Source: Sphagnum compactum
Lineage: Eukaryota > Bryophyta > Sphagnopsida > Sphagnales
NCBI GenBank assembly: GCA_965153455.1
Contig: OZ234493.1
Location: forward strand, 6,138,001-6,202,000
DNA length: 64,000 bases
Direction: 5' to 3'
Shown piece after piece: positions 36,206 to 47,705 of the stretch. Both the position numbers and the translations under genes were made by a program. Numbering within the stretch: the stretch's first letter is position 1; every line of letters begins with the position of its first letter. A model generated the notes under the pieces. The model was not told where the DNA came from. It saw only the letters and a program-made list of their open reading frames with translations, and did no database searches.

Positions 36206-37319
36206 GGTATAAATCTTTAAACTAGTTAGTACCATAAGCCTCATAATAAGTTATTAGTGGTAGACTTACCATCCCTTATCCAAAAGGTTAAACTAATGGG
36301 ATTAAATAGTTCATGTTAGTGAGTGATTTGGAGGTAATCTACCCAATCATCTAAGAGATTTTTAGGAAGGGATTAGGATAAGGACTTTATTTTTTGGGGG
36401 TCAATGTGGTCCTTGTGTGGTTGGTGGAGAAGGAGAATTAGAAGAGGTGTTGGGGGACTTCTAAGGTATTCAAAATCTTTGTAACTAGAAGTTGAAATGG
36501 AAAAATCTTTGGAAAAATGTTTGTTTTACTACTAGGGAGGAGAGAATAGTGAGGAAATTTACTTGTATTGCTATGTGATTTTAATGGAAAATGGTTGAGG
36601 AACTCAATGTGTTTTAGTGTGTATTTATTTTATTAGGAAGTGTGGAAGGTAGAATGGTTTGATGTTATTCAAAATAGGCTGCTCCTTGAGATGGTAGGTT
36701 TGCATTTCCTTTACAACAAAGAGTCAAAAGGCATACCACTTGGTAGCTTTTGCAATGATAAGTTACTAGCTGCCACATGAAGGTAGCGGTTAGTATTTGG
36801 TGGAAGAGAGAAGGGGGGAACACTAACATGTAACCGTTTGCAAATTAGAAGGCACTGTTACATGCAATATAAAGTAGTGGGGAAACATTTAGAGGTGCTA
36901 CAGGCAGCATGTAGAGTCATTAAAAAACATGCAGGTGTGGTTGAAATCGGACAATAGTAGTAGGAGGTCTGTAAACCCCACTAAGGCGACATTTGGGGCA
37001 TTGGGGTATTGAAGAAACTTGAAAAATAACTACTTTCATGTTATCATCATTTCCCATGTTTCCCTTCTCTAGTTGCTTCCCTTACCCCTTTAGATTAGCT
37101 TATAGATAGGATAATAGGTCTGTTTTGAAACAACAGCTTCTACCTTCTTCTTTGGCCCTTTATATGACTTTTCGTTTATTATTTGAGTAGTTATAATAAA
37201 GTAAGTTAGTGAGGGTAGTTCTTTTCTATTGAGTAATAAGGTGTTGGCCTTGTTCCTTCGATCTTACTTTCTTGGAGGACAGTAAGGATCGAGGGGGCTA
37301 CAATTTCATCTTTTAACAA
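36206..37319. mobile_element. 1.1-kb insertion inside the tail array, type unknown
   Basis: The repeat pattern of the array stops at 36,205 and resumes at 37,320. The 8-mer TGTTAATG stands on both sides (36,198-36,205 and 37,320-37,327), as a target-site duplication would. The inserted DNA has no open frame of note and no obvious terminal inverted repeat. Its right end (GATCGAGGGGGCTACAATTT) could be the tail of an LTR, but I cannot classify it. The 8-mer could also be part of two adjacent repeat units. Confidence 0.45.
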
Positions 37320-40110
37320 TGTTAATGAAATTATTTTAATGGATTTGATTTGCTATTTGAATTTGGATTACTATATATTAATCCATTTGAAGCGCTTTTT
37401 TTTGGGTGTCTTATTGTTGCGTCTATTGATTAACTAGTTGTGGGTGCATTTGATGTTTAAAGTTTTTTACTTTTATGACAGGCTTTTCATTCATTGGTCA
37501 ATCACCTAAGACAAAAGAAAATCTCAAAATAGGTAGAAAGTTGCCAAATTAAGCTACTTTCCAAAGATAAATTGAAACAAAAAAAAAGTTACCAAGTATT
37601 TGGTTGGTCCCCATTCTTACTTTCTATTTCAAAAAGTGGGACTCCACAATTGAAAAATAAAATTCAAGTCATTATAACCCATTCAATTAAGAAAATTTGC
37701 AAAACTAAACAAAGTTTTGCAAAGGACATGTGTCATTGGGCTTCCTATTACCATGCCCATATTTAGTAACCAAACTTTGGCTATCTAAATAATAAAATAA
37801 AATAAACTTTTGAGTCAATGGAACTAAATAAACAAAACAAGCCTAAAAAATTTCCCCCCCATAAAAAAATTTCAAGATTAAAAACATATTTGAGATTATT
37901 GCCTCACTACATTGTTGTTTTCAAAATTGCTTGTGCATTGTCATATCATTATGCAACATCAACAACATTTTTTTTGGGCCTTATTTGCTAATTTTGTTTC
38001 TTTTGGAGTTTTAAAAGTTGGGTTTTTTTGGTTGGATGCAAAATAACCTTAAACCTTAAAAGTTATATGTGTCAAAGAAAAAACAAATTGGGTTTTTTTG
38101 TAATTTAAATTCCTCCTACTATTTAATTACTATCAACTACTCCTACATCATTTGCTTTTAGAATTGTTTGCCCATCATGTTGTTATGTAACAACAATTAC
38201 ACATTTGTTTGTTACAATATTACTTTATGCTTTCATTTGTTATGAATTTTTATAAGTTAGGTTCTTCTTTTGTTTTGAGAATAATTTAACTCTAAAAATT
38301 ACACATGTTAATACAACAATTTTTTGGATTTGATTTGCAATTTCAAGTTTTATTATAACTATTAATTTTACTATATCATTATTTGCTGTCAAAATTATGT
38401 GCCCATTATCATATCATCATGCAACACATTCAACAACATATTTTCTTATGTTACTTTTTACTTTCGTTTTATCTTTCTCCTTTGTTTAATTCAATGCAAA
38501 ATAACCTAACCCTAAAAATCACACATGTCAATGAAGCAATTTTTTTGAATTTGATTGTAATTGAATATCATTTTACTATTATTTCCTACTCTTATTACCA
38601 TATTAGTTGATTTCCAAAAGGGTTTTCCATCATTATATCATTGTGCAACAACAACACATCTTTTTAGTACAATGTCATTCCTTATTTTTATTTGTTATGA
38701 AAATTTTTTAATTGTATATTTTCTTTTGTTTGATGTGAACAACCTAACCATTAAGGTCATTCATGTTAATCACATTATTTTTTGGGATGTGATTTTCAAA
38801 TTTGAACTCCTACTATTACATAATTTGTTTTCAAAGTTGCTTGCCCATCGTCATATCATCATACAACAACATATTTTCTTAGTACATTACTACTCCTTGC
38901 TTTCATTTGTTATGAGTTTTTAAAGGTAGGTTTTTTCCTTCGTTGGATGAAAATAACCTAACCTTTGAAACCATGCATTTTAATGCAACATTTTTTGGTT
39001 TTCAAGAATTTATATTATTACTACTTGTTAGTAAGTACTACATCATTTACTTTTAACATTGCTTGCCCATCATCATGGAGTAAGACATTTTCTTGGTATT
39101 CCTTGTTTTTGTTTGCTATAAAGTGTTTGAAGTTGTGTTTTTCATTTGTTTGGATGCAAATAACCTAAACTTAAAAATCACACATGTAAATGAAACAATT
39201 TAAAAATTTGAATTGCAATTTGAACTTCTATTACAACTATTTGCTACTATATAGTTTGCTTAAAAAATTTCTTGTCCATTATCATAACATCATGCAACAA
39301 TAACACCAACCCCTTTTTTTCTTGCATTTCTTGTTGCTTTTGTTTGTTATGGAGTTTTAAAAATTGGGTTTCTCTCCTTTTTTGGATGTAAGATAACCCC
39401 TATAAGTGAATGAATCAATTTTTGGATTGATTTACAATTGGAATTCTTATTATTACTATGTGTTATTATTAAATCATTTACTTTCAAAATTGCTTGCCCA
39501 AATGTCATCATATCATCATGTAACAAGCTATTATTATCGGTACACTTATATTCCTTATTTTCATTTGTTATGAAATTTTAAGTTGGGGTTCTCTTTTGTT
39601 TCAATGCAAAATAATGTAACATTAAAAATAACATATACCAATGAAACAACTTTATTTCATTTGCAAATTTACAATTTTAAATCCTATGGATGCAATAACC
39701 TAACCTAAACTAAAATTTCCACTTGTCAACAAAACAAAGTCTAGATTGATTTGCAATCTAGAGTTTGAATTCCTTCTATCACATCTTTTGTTTTCATAAC
39801 AACATTTCAATCATCGTCTCTTGCAACAACTCATCTTCTTGCTAAGCTACACCTTGCTGTCATTTTTTTATAACTCTTTTGTATTGGGTCATTGTTTTGA
39901 ATTGCAATAACTTAACCTTAAAAATTGCACATTCCAACAAAAGAAAATTTGGATTAGTTTCCAATTTGAACATCACTACTAGAACTAGTATTACACATGG
40001 GCATTTCAGAATTTGTTTAAAAATCATCATATCATGTAACAACATATTTTTAATTATGGCATTATTCCTTGCTATTTTATCGATTTGCAAATTATAACTT
40101 GAATTTTCAA
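37320..40110 (+). repeat. Degenerate tandem copies of the DUF642 3' end, distal block
   Basis: The array continues with shorter and more uniform units. The anchor (A)TTGCTTGCCCATCATCATAT recurs near 37,927, 38,166, 38,393, 38,615, 38,834, 39,058, 39,272 and 39,488, a spacing of about 205-240 bp, with weaker copies near 39,795 and 40,015. The companion words CCTAACCCTAAAAATCACAC and TTTGATTTGCAATTTGAA fall at the expected offsets. The coding part upstream of the GPI signal is lost in these units. About 37,385-37,910 does not follow the pattern and may be a second insertion. Short open frames here are remnants. Confidence 0.8.
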
Positions 40111-41015
40111 GTTGAAATGAAATAGGCAAGTTCCATGAAGTTAGTTGAGTTGATCTAAACTACTACAATATATTGCAATGAAACACTATAATAGGGAGGA
40201 AATGAAAGGGAAAATTAAAAAAGACATGAGAGCTATGAAAATTCATAATGAACTTAATTTAATTGTGTGTGTTTTTTTTGGACCTACCCTTATGATGAAC
40301 TAATTATTGGGTTAAAAAATAATTTAAATGATTTATTTTTTCCTTTCAATTATTTAGATGTTCATTGTTGCATTTTGCTCTAGTACTGTTTTTACACAAT
40401 TTGATTTATTGATTTATTTTTTTGGCTTCATCTGTAATATGCTAACTCAATTCTTAAATTTCCAATCAATGTTTTCAATTTTGTTGGGTTATGGGGAAGG
40501 ACCTTTTTTACTATTAAAATTTTAAAAACATTTTGACATAATGAAAAGTTTAAATTGTGAACTTTTTGAAGGTATAAGTTTTTTCATAGGCAACATGACA
40601 TAGTGCAAAGGCAATATCCAAATATTTAGTTACAACATTTTTTTTTTCCATTATAGAACCTTAAATCCTAGAATGGCATTAAGAATTTCTTTTCAACCGT
40701 CAACTCACCTTTAAAACTCAATCATTTGGCAAAATCATTTAATGAAATCTTGCTTTTCACCCCTAGCATAAATTCATAAAAATTCATAATGATTTTGTTG
40801 GATGAATCTTTATAGCCATTATTATAAATTTTAACTAAACAAAGAGACCTATTCCAAGGTTAACCATAGTCCATATACTTGTGTGTGTTTAATATTGCAT
40901 ATAAAAGGCATTCACTTTGTTCTTTTTTAGCGTAATCAAAGAGCACCTTATATAGTGTTTTGCTTTCTTCCATTGTTCATGGGGCATTCCATTTCTTGAT
41001 ATGCCTCGCAACCAA
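40111..41015. other. AT-rich intergenic stretch
   Basis: No repeat unit of the preceding array and no gene could be recognised here. Confidence 0.4.
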
Positions 41016-41016
41016 T

Positions 41017-41150
41017 GGGCCCCTTCCCTTCCAAATCAAACCACAAACTATCAAACCCGGGGACCCCTTTCCCTTCCAAATCAAACCACAAATGACCAAA
41101 CCCATGGGCCCTTTCCCTTGCAAATCAAACCACAAACTACAAGACCCATT
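41017..41150. repeat. Three tandem copies of about 48 bp
   Basis: The word CCTTCCAAATCAAACCACAA, followed by CTATC/ATGAC AAACCC and GGGGCCC-like bases, is repeated three times. The frames at 40,960-41,220 and 41,001-41,213 are translations of this repeat and not genes. Confidence 0.85.
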
Positions 41151-41598
41151 TGCTTACTTACTTACATACCTGAGCAAATCAATCATAAACTCGCTTCCAA
41201 TAAGAGAGTTTGAGGATTAGTTGGAAACTAGGTGGCATCCATGTTGAAGGCACAACGAGGATTGCAAACGCCATGCCTAATTACTTCACCTCACCTCACC
41301 TCGCAAGAAATCTCATCATGGCCCTCCCTGTGCATCCGGTGAGTAAGTAATCTCATCATGGTCAACCGAAACTTCAAATACATGACGATAAAAACCAAAT
41401 ACAAATTGAAATTCTCATCATCATCATCAACAACAGTAGTATTGCAGTTTTCAAAACCAAAAAAACACACCAAAAAACAAAGAGCAAAATACAAAAAACA
41501 CGCTTCGTCAGTCTCCTTAAAAGCAGAATCTATTGCACTGGAAAACAAAGAAAAAGTCGACACAAGAAGAGAACGCTACAAGGGACGCAAGGGACGTG

Positions 41599-41636
<38 letters not shown>

Positions 41637-41760
41637 AGAGGGCAGACGGGCGGGATCAAAGTGGGCATGGAGGGAGGGAGGGAGGGAGGGAAGTCAGAGA
41701 CCGGTAACAAAAGGACAAAACTGACGCCAGTTGAATATTGGGAGAGATGATGATGATGAT
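41151..41760. repeat. Simple-sequence-rich stretch
   Basis: Contains (CTCAC)n at about 41,286-41,302, (GA)n at 41,603-41,639, (GGGA)n at 41,669-41,690 and (GAT)n at 41,745-41,763. AATCTCATCATGG is directly repeated at 41,309 and 41,350. The 130-codon frame at 41,358-41,750 owes its RERERE run to the (GA)n tract and is not supported as a gene. Confidence 0.7.
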
Positions 41761-41763
41761 GAT

Positions 41764-41788
41764 GGGTTTAGGGTTTAGGGTTTAGGAT
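41764..41788. repeat. Interstitial telomeric repeat, TTTAGGG orientation
   Basis: GGTTTAGGGTTTAGGGTTTAGG, about three units of the plant telomere repeat, lies at the outer edge of the left arm of the fold-back pair. Confidence 0.85.
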
Positions 41789-42280
41789 TTTGGCCCCTAG
41801 TAGGTAATGAATAATAATAATAATAGGTCTATTTATTTTTATATGATGAATTTTTGAAAGATGATATTTTGGCTTAATGTGTTCAAACTTGAGATTGGTT
41901 GCAGAGTTATAATATCTTGAAGGATTTTTGGTTTTTTTTTTCTTGTGGATGATTGCCAGCATGGTGGTCTACCACACAAAATTGAAAAAAAAAAAAACAA
42001 TAAAAAAACAAAGGGGTGTGTCACACTGTGGCCCTACCATTTACATTAAAAATCCTCTAAAAATTTAAAATTTAAATAAATAATTTAAAAAATACACTTC
42101 AAGATATTATAACTCTATAACTAATCTCAAGTTTCAACATGAGCCAAAATATCATCTATCAAAAATCCTCGTATAAAAATATACCTATTATTATTACATA
42201 GGGGCCTATTAAAATCCCTTAAGCTACTATACTCTATACTGAATCTAAACACAATAATATAATATTTATAATGTTTGAAA
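41764..42280. repeat. Fold-back pair of the dispersed repeat
   Basis: Left arm about 41,780-41,925 and right arm about 42,098-42,220 are reverse complements over about 120 bp (for example GATGATATTTTGGCTYATGT, AACTTGAGATTRGTT and GAGTTATAATATCTTGAAG on the left versus their complements on the right). The spacer is about 175 bp. The right arm runs on into CCCTTAAGCTACTATA and AATCTAAACACAATAATATA, exactly as copy 1 at about 22.3-22.5 kb does. The pair could form a long hairpin if transcribed. Confidence 0.82.
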
Positions 42281-42554
42281 ATGTTATCTAAACACAATAA
42301 TATAATATTTAAAATGTTTGAAAAATGGAAGGGGGGAAAAAGAGTGGGGTAGGTAGGTAGGTACCTAGTGGCTACTTTTGGGGGGGGGGGTGGGAACCAC
42401 CAGAGGAGTAATTTAAAAAAAAACCAATAAATAACAAGAATAACAATAATGAATACTAAGCCACACACAGTCCACCACCACTCATGAGGCCAAATTCAAG
42501 TTTCATTATTTAAGGAATAATAAATAAATAAATAAATAAAATACCCACTTGGCA

Positions 42555-42582
42555 GAACCCTAAACCCTAAACCCTAAACCCA
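42555..42582. repeat. Interstitial telomeric repeat, CCCTAAA orientation
   Basis: About three and a half units of CCCTAAA, in the orientation opposite to the array at 41,764-41,788. The two face each other across about 770 bp containing the fold-back pair. Confidence 0.85.
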
Positions 42583-43540
42583 TTACCCAAATTCACTAGG
42601 TTTTTTTTATGTGCTGTGTGATAGGGTTTTCATCCATTGGTGTTTTGGTGGATGAGGTTATGTCTGTCTGTTTTTGGGTGCTGTTTGGAGTTTGGACTGG
42701 TTTAGTCTGGTTCACTAGAAACCAGAAAGTGATCACTTTTTGATTTTGCAAAAGTGGTGAAGAGTGTGTTTTTATTTTTTTTAATTTTTAAATTTGTGAT
42801 GTAGCCAAAGTGACGATTATCTAGAAGAAAGTTTTAGCCAAATTTGGCAATAAGCCACATGTGAAAGTAAAATAAATAAGGAATCCTTCTATATTCTTAG
42901 CTATTATCTATTGAAGCACATCATAAAAATCTGATGATTTGACAAAAAAAATTCCTTGAAATTATGGCAATTCTGGGCCTTTTTTTTTGGGGGGGGGGAA
43001 AAGATATCACAAAATAGCAAAAATTCACCACAAAAATGCTCTGATTATGGCTCTGTTGTTTTGTTTGTTTCTATGTGTTTCTAAACCAGCAATGGTGCTA
43101 TATTGGCATATATATATATATTAGTAGTGTACCTAATCATACCTGCCAGGGATATCTATTTGTGTAGCTTTAAAAATGTTGAATTTGTTGATTCAATTAT
43201 TTTTTCCCTGAGTTTTATGGTGAATAAAATGTAGATTTTATATGGGTATGTGGGGTTTCTTTCTTTTTTTGGTTCTGGGTATTTCTAGAAAATGAATTCC
43301 CCAATTTTTTGTCATTTTGAAAATGACAAAATTTCTTGAAATTTAAAAAAAAAAAAACATTGGTTTGGGAACCTTAAGGATATGAAGTTAATTATATTCA
43401 TTGGTCAGCTGGTTTTTCTTAATGATTTGGAGAATTCCTTCAGAATTTGGAGCTGTGACCCCCCCCCCCCCCCCCCACACATGTTGAAAATTGATTTATA
43501 TTCTAATGAGGTGACATTAAAATAATGGACTTTGTGGTTT
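42583..43540. other. AT-rich intergenic stretch
   Basis: No gene recognised. Contains poly-G near 42,990, poly-A near 43,346 and a run of about 17 C at 43,460-43,476. Confidence 0.45.
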
Positions 43541-43556
43541 GAAGTTTGAACTTAAG

Positions 43557-43606
43557 GCATCCATCCATCCATCCATTCATCCATCCAGTCATTCATCCAT
43601 TCATCC
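43557..43606. repeat. (ATCC)n microsatellite
   Basis: Repeats of ATCC/ATTC tetranucleotides upstream of the cyclin promoter; the small frame over it reads as His/Pro/Ile repeats. Confidence 0.85.
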
Positions 43607-43794
43607 CAAGGGTGAGGGACCTTATAAACCTTATAAGAGACCTTACAAACCCAAAGCCTCCCTTGCTAGTGTGCCTTATCACCATATTTTCATCACTCCT
43701 TGAAACAGATATTTGCCAGAGAAAGAAAGAAAGAAAAACCCCAAAAGAAAAAGAAAGGGCACTCAGAGCAGCCGGTTCTTAGTGTAAAAAAAAA

Positions 43795-44340
43795 GTCTCC
43801 ATCAACGGACCCCTCCCCGTCCCCCACCCCCCGCCCCAACGTCCTTTACAGTCGGACGGGCACGGCACCGGGCCCTCCCCCAACGGTCCATCACCCCATG
43901 TGTAACTTCGCAGCTCACCACTTTTACCCCCAGACGATACTTCCCCCTGAAAAATATCATTCCAGCCGTCCGATTCCCGATCCAACGCTCCTAACTCACT
44001 TTTTCACATCTTTATTCCTCGCCCCGCCCCAGGGTTACTTAAAGTAAGTTAATTTACCTAGCTAGCCGGCCGGTAACACTGCTGGCGGGAAACTTAAACC
44101 CGCTTTTGTACTCCCCCCAACCCCGGCCTGGCCCGCCCGCCCGCCCGTCCGGTTTCCTCCACGTTTGCCGCCAACGGCTAGGCCAAACCCAGGAACACTC
44201 AACTCACTCACTCACTCACTCACTACTTGAGTTCGTTAGTTACCATCGCTACTTAAGGAGGTTAGTGAGTTCAAGTAGTTAGTTTCGTCGTCCCTACCTC
44301 CCTCCTTCGCTCCTCCTTGACCTTCAGTCTGTTGCTCGGA
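43795..44340 (+). promoter_or_regulatory. Cyclin promoter with E2F and MSA-like motifs
   Basis: GC-rich, CpG-rich DNA just upstream of the cyclin start codon. GGCGGGAAA at 44,084-44,092 is the complement of the canonical E2F site TTTCCCGCC. Three AACGG cores of the mitosis-specific activator (MSA) type occur: ATCAACGGACC (43,801), CCCAACGGTCC (43,879-43,889) and GCCAACGGCTA (44,170-44,180). In plants, E2F sites drive S-phase genes and MSA elements bind three-repeat MYBs in G2/M, so the motifs suit an A-type cyclin. (CTCA)n occurs at about 44,200-44,223. Confidence 0.6.
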
Positions 44341-47300
44341 ATGGCGGGTGCGGAGAATGTGCGACGGACGCGAGCGGCAGCCAAGAGGTCGGCGATGGAG
44401 GAAGATTCTAGCAAGTCGGTAGCGCAAGCTAAGAAGCGCGCAGTCAAGAAACGGCCGGCGTTGGCCAATCTCTCCAACCAGCAGATTGTGGTTTCGCGTA
44501 ATGCACTGGGAGGTAGTGCTGGTGGGAAGGAACAACAGCAGCAGCAGAATGTGTTGAAGTTGGCGGCAAAGGTGGAGACGGTTGTAGTGGAACCTGGAAA
44601 TGAGAATGCTGTGGTTGTAGAGCGGGTAGTTGTTGCGGATTTTTCCCACCACCAGCAGCAACAAAACAGGCCGCCTCTACAAGAGGCGAGTGCTGCGGCA
44701 ATCGCTTCTCTGGAGCGGCGTACAGTGCAGAATTTGTATATTTCCAAAGATGAAGAGACGGATCTGGAACTGGAGGACGGTAGGGAGAGAAAGAATGTTG
44801 TATATAAAAAAATAAGCCTGCATGCACGCATGCAGTTTTCATAGGGGAGGTTGTTCTCGCTTGTTTGGGTTTTTGCGCTTTTGCACGTTGATAGAAAACA
44901 AACAGGATTGCACTACATTGTATTGCATTTGTATGGTGATGGATTTGGACGAGTATGTGAGGAGCTCAGTGAAAAGAAGGGAGAAAATGTTCTTTTGCGC
45001 CTTGGGAGTTTTTTCCGTTCAAAGTTTCCAGAAGGGAAGGGTTTAGGGTTTTGCAGCAGGAATTTCTTATGGCATCTTTTGCCTCTTTTTGTGCTGCCTC
45101 AATATACCAGTGACCCTTTTTTCTGTTTTGGTTTCCTTTCAGATGATTACAGCTCTTCAGAGGCATCCGGATGGTCATGCAAGCTGAGTTTTCAGGACAT
45201 TGATCATGGCCAAACAGATCCGCAAATGTGCAGTATGTATGCTGCTGAAATCTATGAGCATCTTCGAATGGCAGAGGTTTGTCCTTGAAGCTTTTGATTT
45301 GAGTAAGTTGAGAGCTGCGATTCAAGTCAGAGAAATGTACGGAGTCCCTTTGGTCAGTTTTAGTTGCAGATGGATATTTAGCATGTCGACCTGCTGATGG
45401 TGCAATGGATGGCATGGGCATCCAGCAAAGCATTCCAGTAGATGGTGCAATGGATGATGGCACAGGCATCAGATCTTTGTTGCTTGTTCGCAGCAGAGAA
45501 CCTTATGGTCATTGCATTGGTTCTCAGATCAAAAGAAGGCCTACGTCAGATTTCATGGAGTCCCTACAGCATGACATAAATAAGAACATGCGGGCCATTC
45601 TCATTGACTGGCTTGTTGAGGTGAGTTTGTTTGGTTTCTGCTGAGTATAGTGACATTTTGCAAGTGAAGTCTATCCTTCTAAGAAGTTTATCACTCTCTG
45701 AGTCGAATCTATCCTTCATTGCTTGTATTGACCATGCATGTTTTATTGGGTGCAGGTGGCAGAGGAGTATAAGCTAGTGCCTGACACACTTTATTACACT
45801 GTATCATATATTGACCGCTTCCTTTCCTCTGCTGCTGTTCCTCGGCAGCGCCTCCAGCTTCTTGGTGTTTCTTGCATGCTCATTGCTGCGTATGTTTCTT
45901 CTGAACTGTATCTTCAGATGCTAGAAATAATGTGCATGTCAGGTTGTCTAACCATAGGATAGTCCTTATCCTTACACCATTTCTTGCTCTCTTTTCAGCA
46001 TATGATCCTGTTTGCATTCTTAGATTATCAAATCATTTGGATGTTTGTCTCCAACATGCATGTTCACACCAAGCTTACTGTATGTTGGCAGTAAGTATGA
46101 GGAGATTTGTGCCCCACAAGTTGAGGAGTTTTGCTACATAACTGATAACACCTACTGTCGTGAAGAGGTACCACAATGCTCCTCCCTTGGCATTTCACTA
46201 CAGCAGTAAATCTTGGGGGCTTGATGCAAATGCTTCACCAATGCAGCTAGTCTTCTGTACTGTGCCTGCTAAGATCATTTGGTAATTGCAACTACTTCGA
46301 GGGCTTGGATTAGTAAGAGTACCTATGGTATAATGCAGGTTCTGGAGATGGAGAGGAGAGTTCTAAATGAACTGAACTTTGAGCTTACTACCCCTACTAC
46401 AAAGAGTTTTCTAAGGTGAAGAACATGCTCCCTAATAACATGTAACACACTCAGGATAGATATGGCATCTATACAGTGCTGCTGGGTAAAATAGCTGGCC
46501 CAATTTTTGAGTTCATTTGCCTGAAAAAACCACATTTAGATGATGGTTTGATGGCAGACAAGCAATGTAGGGAATGCCCTGCATCTATTTGAGAAACACA
46601 GCAATGTGGACATGGTGGCAAATGATCAAAGTCCTGTCAATGTTAAATTGGATGATCTCTGGGTTCAGTTTCTGTTTGGAGAGCCTCCCAAGTAATGAAC
46701 TCTCAGCCTATCAAGGTATTCACATCTGTGCATGGAGGAGCTCTAAGTGTGTATTTGTTTTCCTTTGCAATGTGAACAGACGCTTTGTACGAGCTGCTCA
46801 AGCTGGTTTTAAGGTTAGCACTGAAATATGACCTTACGATCCCATATCTTATGTGATCTAGGATGCAGTTTGGCTAATCCATAGTAAGTCACCTAATTCT
46901 GTCTCTTGTGAACACATTTCCTGACAGGCAGGGATTGTATTGAATGGGCAGCTGACATATGGTTGCTTGCTAATGTTTACTTTCTTGTGATCATGCAGAT
47001 GCCTTTACTTAATCTAGAGTTTCTTGGAAACTTTCTTGCTGAACTCACTCTTATGGAGTACAGCTTTTTGCCATATCTGCCTTCCTTAGTTGCAGCATCA
47101 GCTGTCTTCATGGCCAAGCTCACTCTTGACTCAAGTACACATCCATGGGTGTGTAGAAGCCCTTCCTGCCTGCCAACTTCTTTTGATTCAAGATAGATTC
47201 ATGCTTGCCCCTTCTCTGCTCCATGCTGTTTTGGGTAACTTGATGTTGGAATGTTGGTCTATTGCGCTAAATTTTGTTAGTTGTCTCTTATTTCACTGAC

Positions 47301-47705
47301 TTGAGTTTTTGTCATGTTTTTTTTCCTCGTACAGGATCCTACTTTGCAGCATTATACTGGATACAAGGCATCAGAGCTGAGGGATTGTGTAATTGGAATC
47401 CATGAACTTCAGTGCAACACAAAGAACTGTACTCTTCCAGCCATTCGAGAAAAGTATCGACAGCACAAGGTGGACTTCGTAACTTATCAGAAAATTCATC
47501 AGTTCTTAACACTAAGGTTATCACCCTTATTGATGTACAGATGTTTGTGTGACATCTAGGCCATGATTATTACCATGGAAAAAGACATCTGGCATGCTTG
47601 GAGTCTGACATTCTTTTGCCAAATCTCTTTTTGCAGTTCAAATGTGTATCAACATTGGTGCCACCATCCATTATTCCATCTGAGTTCTTCTGTGATATGG
47701 AGTGA
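44341..47705 (+). CDS. CYCA: A-type cyclin
   Basis: A-type cyclins activate cyclin-dependent kinases from S phase to mitosis. Ten exons join in frame to 446 aa: 44341-44779, 45143-45276, 45528-45620, 45756-45889, 46092-46167, 46339-46415, 46780-46813, 46999-47148, 47335-47469, 47637-47705. The N-terminus is basic, with a destruction box RPALANLSN (38-46) for APC/C-driven proteolysis, and a Gln-rich stretch. The cyclin box shows DPQMCSMYAAEIYEHL, the cyclin signature MRAILIDWLVE (212-222) running into VAEEYKLVPDTLYYTV, which is the A-type LVEVxEEY signature, then YIDRFLSS, KYEEICAPQVEEF and ERRVLNELNFELTTPT. The C-terminal cyclin fold includes FLAELTLMEYSFLPYLPS, ASAVFMAK and REKYRQHK. Exon 7 is only 34 nt. 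Subgroup (A2 or A3) is not settled. Confidence 0.93.

Noticed and set aside
41358-41750. 130-codon frame with a long Arg-Glu run
   Set aside because: The charged run comes from a (GA)n microsatellite and neighbouring (GGGA)n. No conserved domain or exon context.
44271-44831. 186-codon antisense frame over the cyclin first exon
   Set aside because: It lies on the strand opposite a well-supported exon and matches no family; it is a shadow of GC-rich coding DNA.
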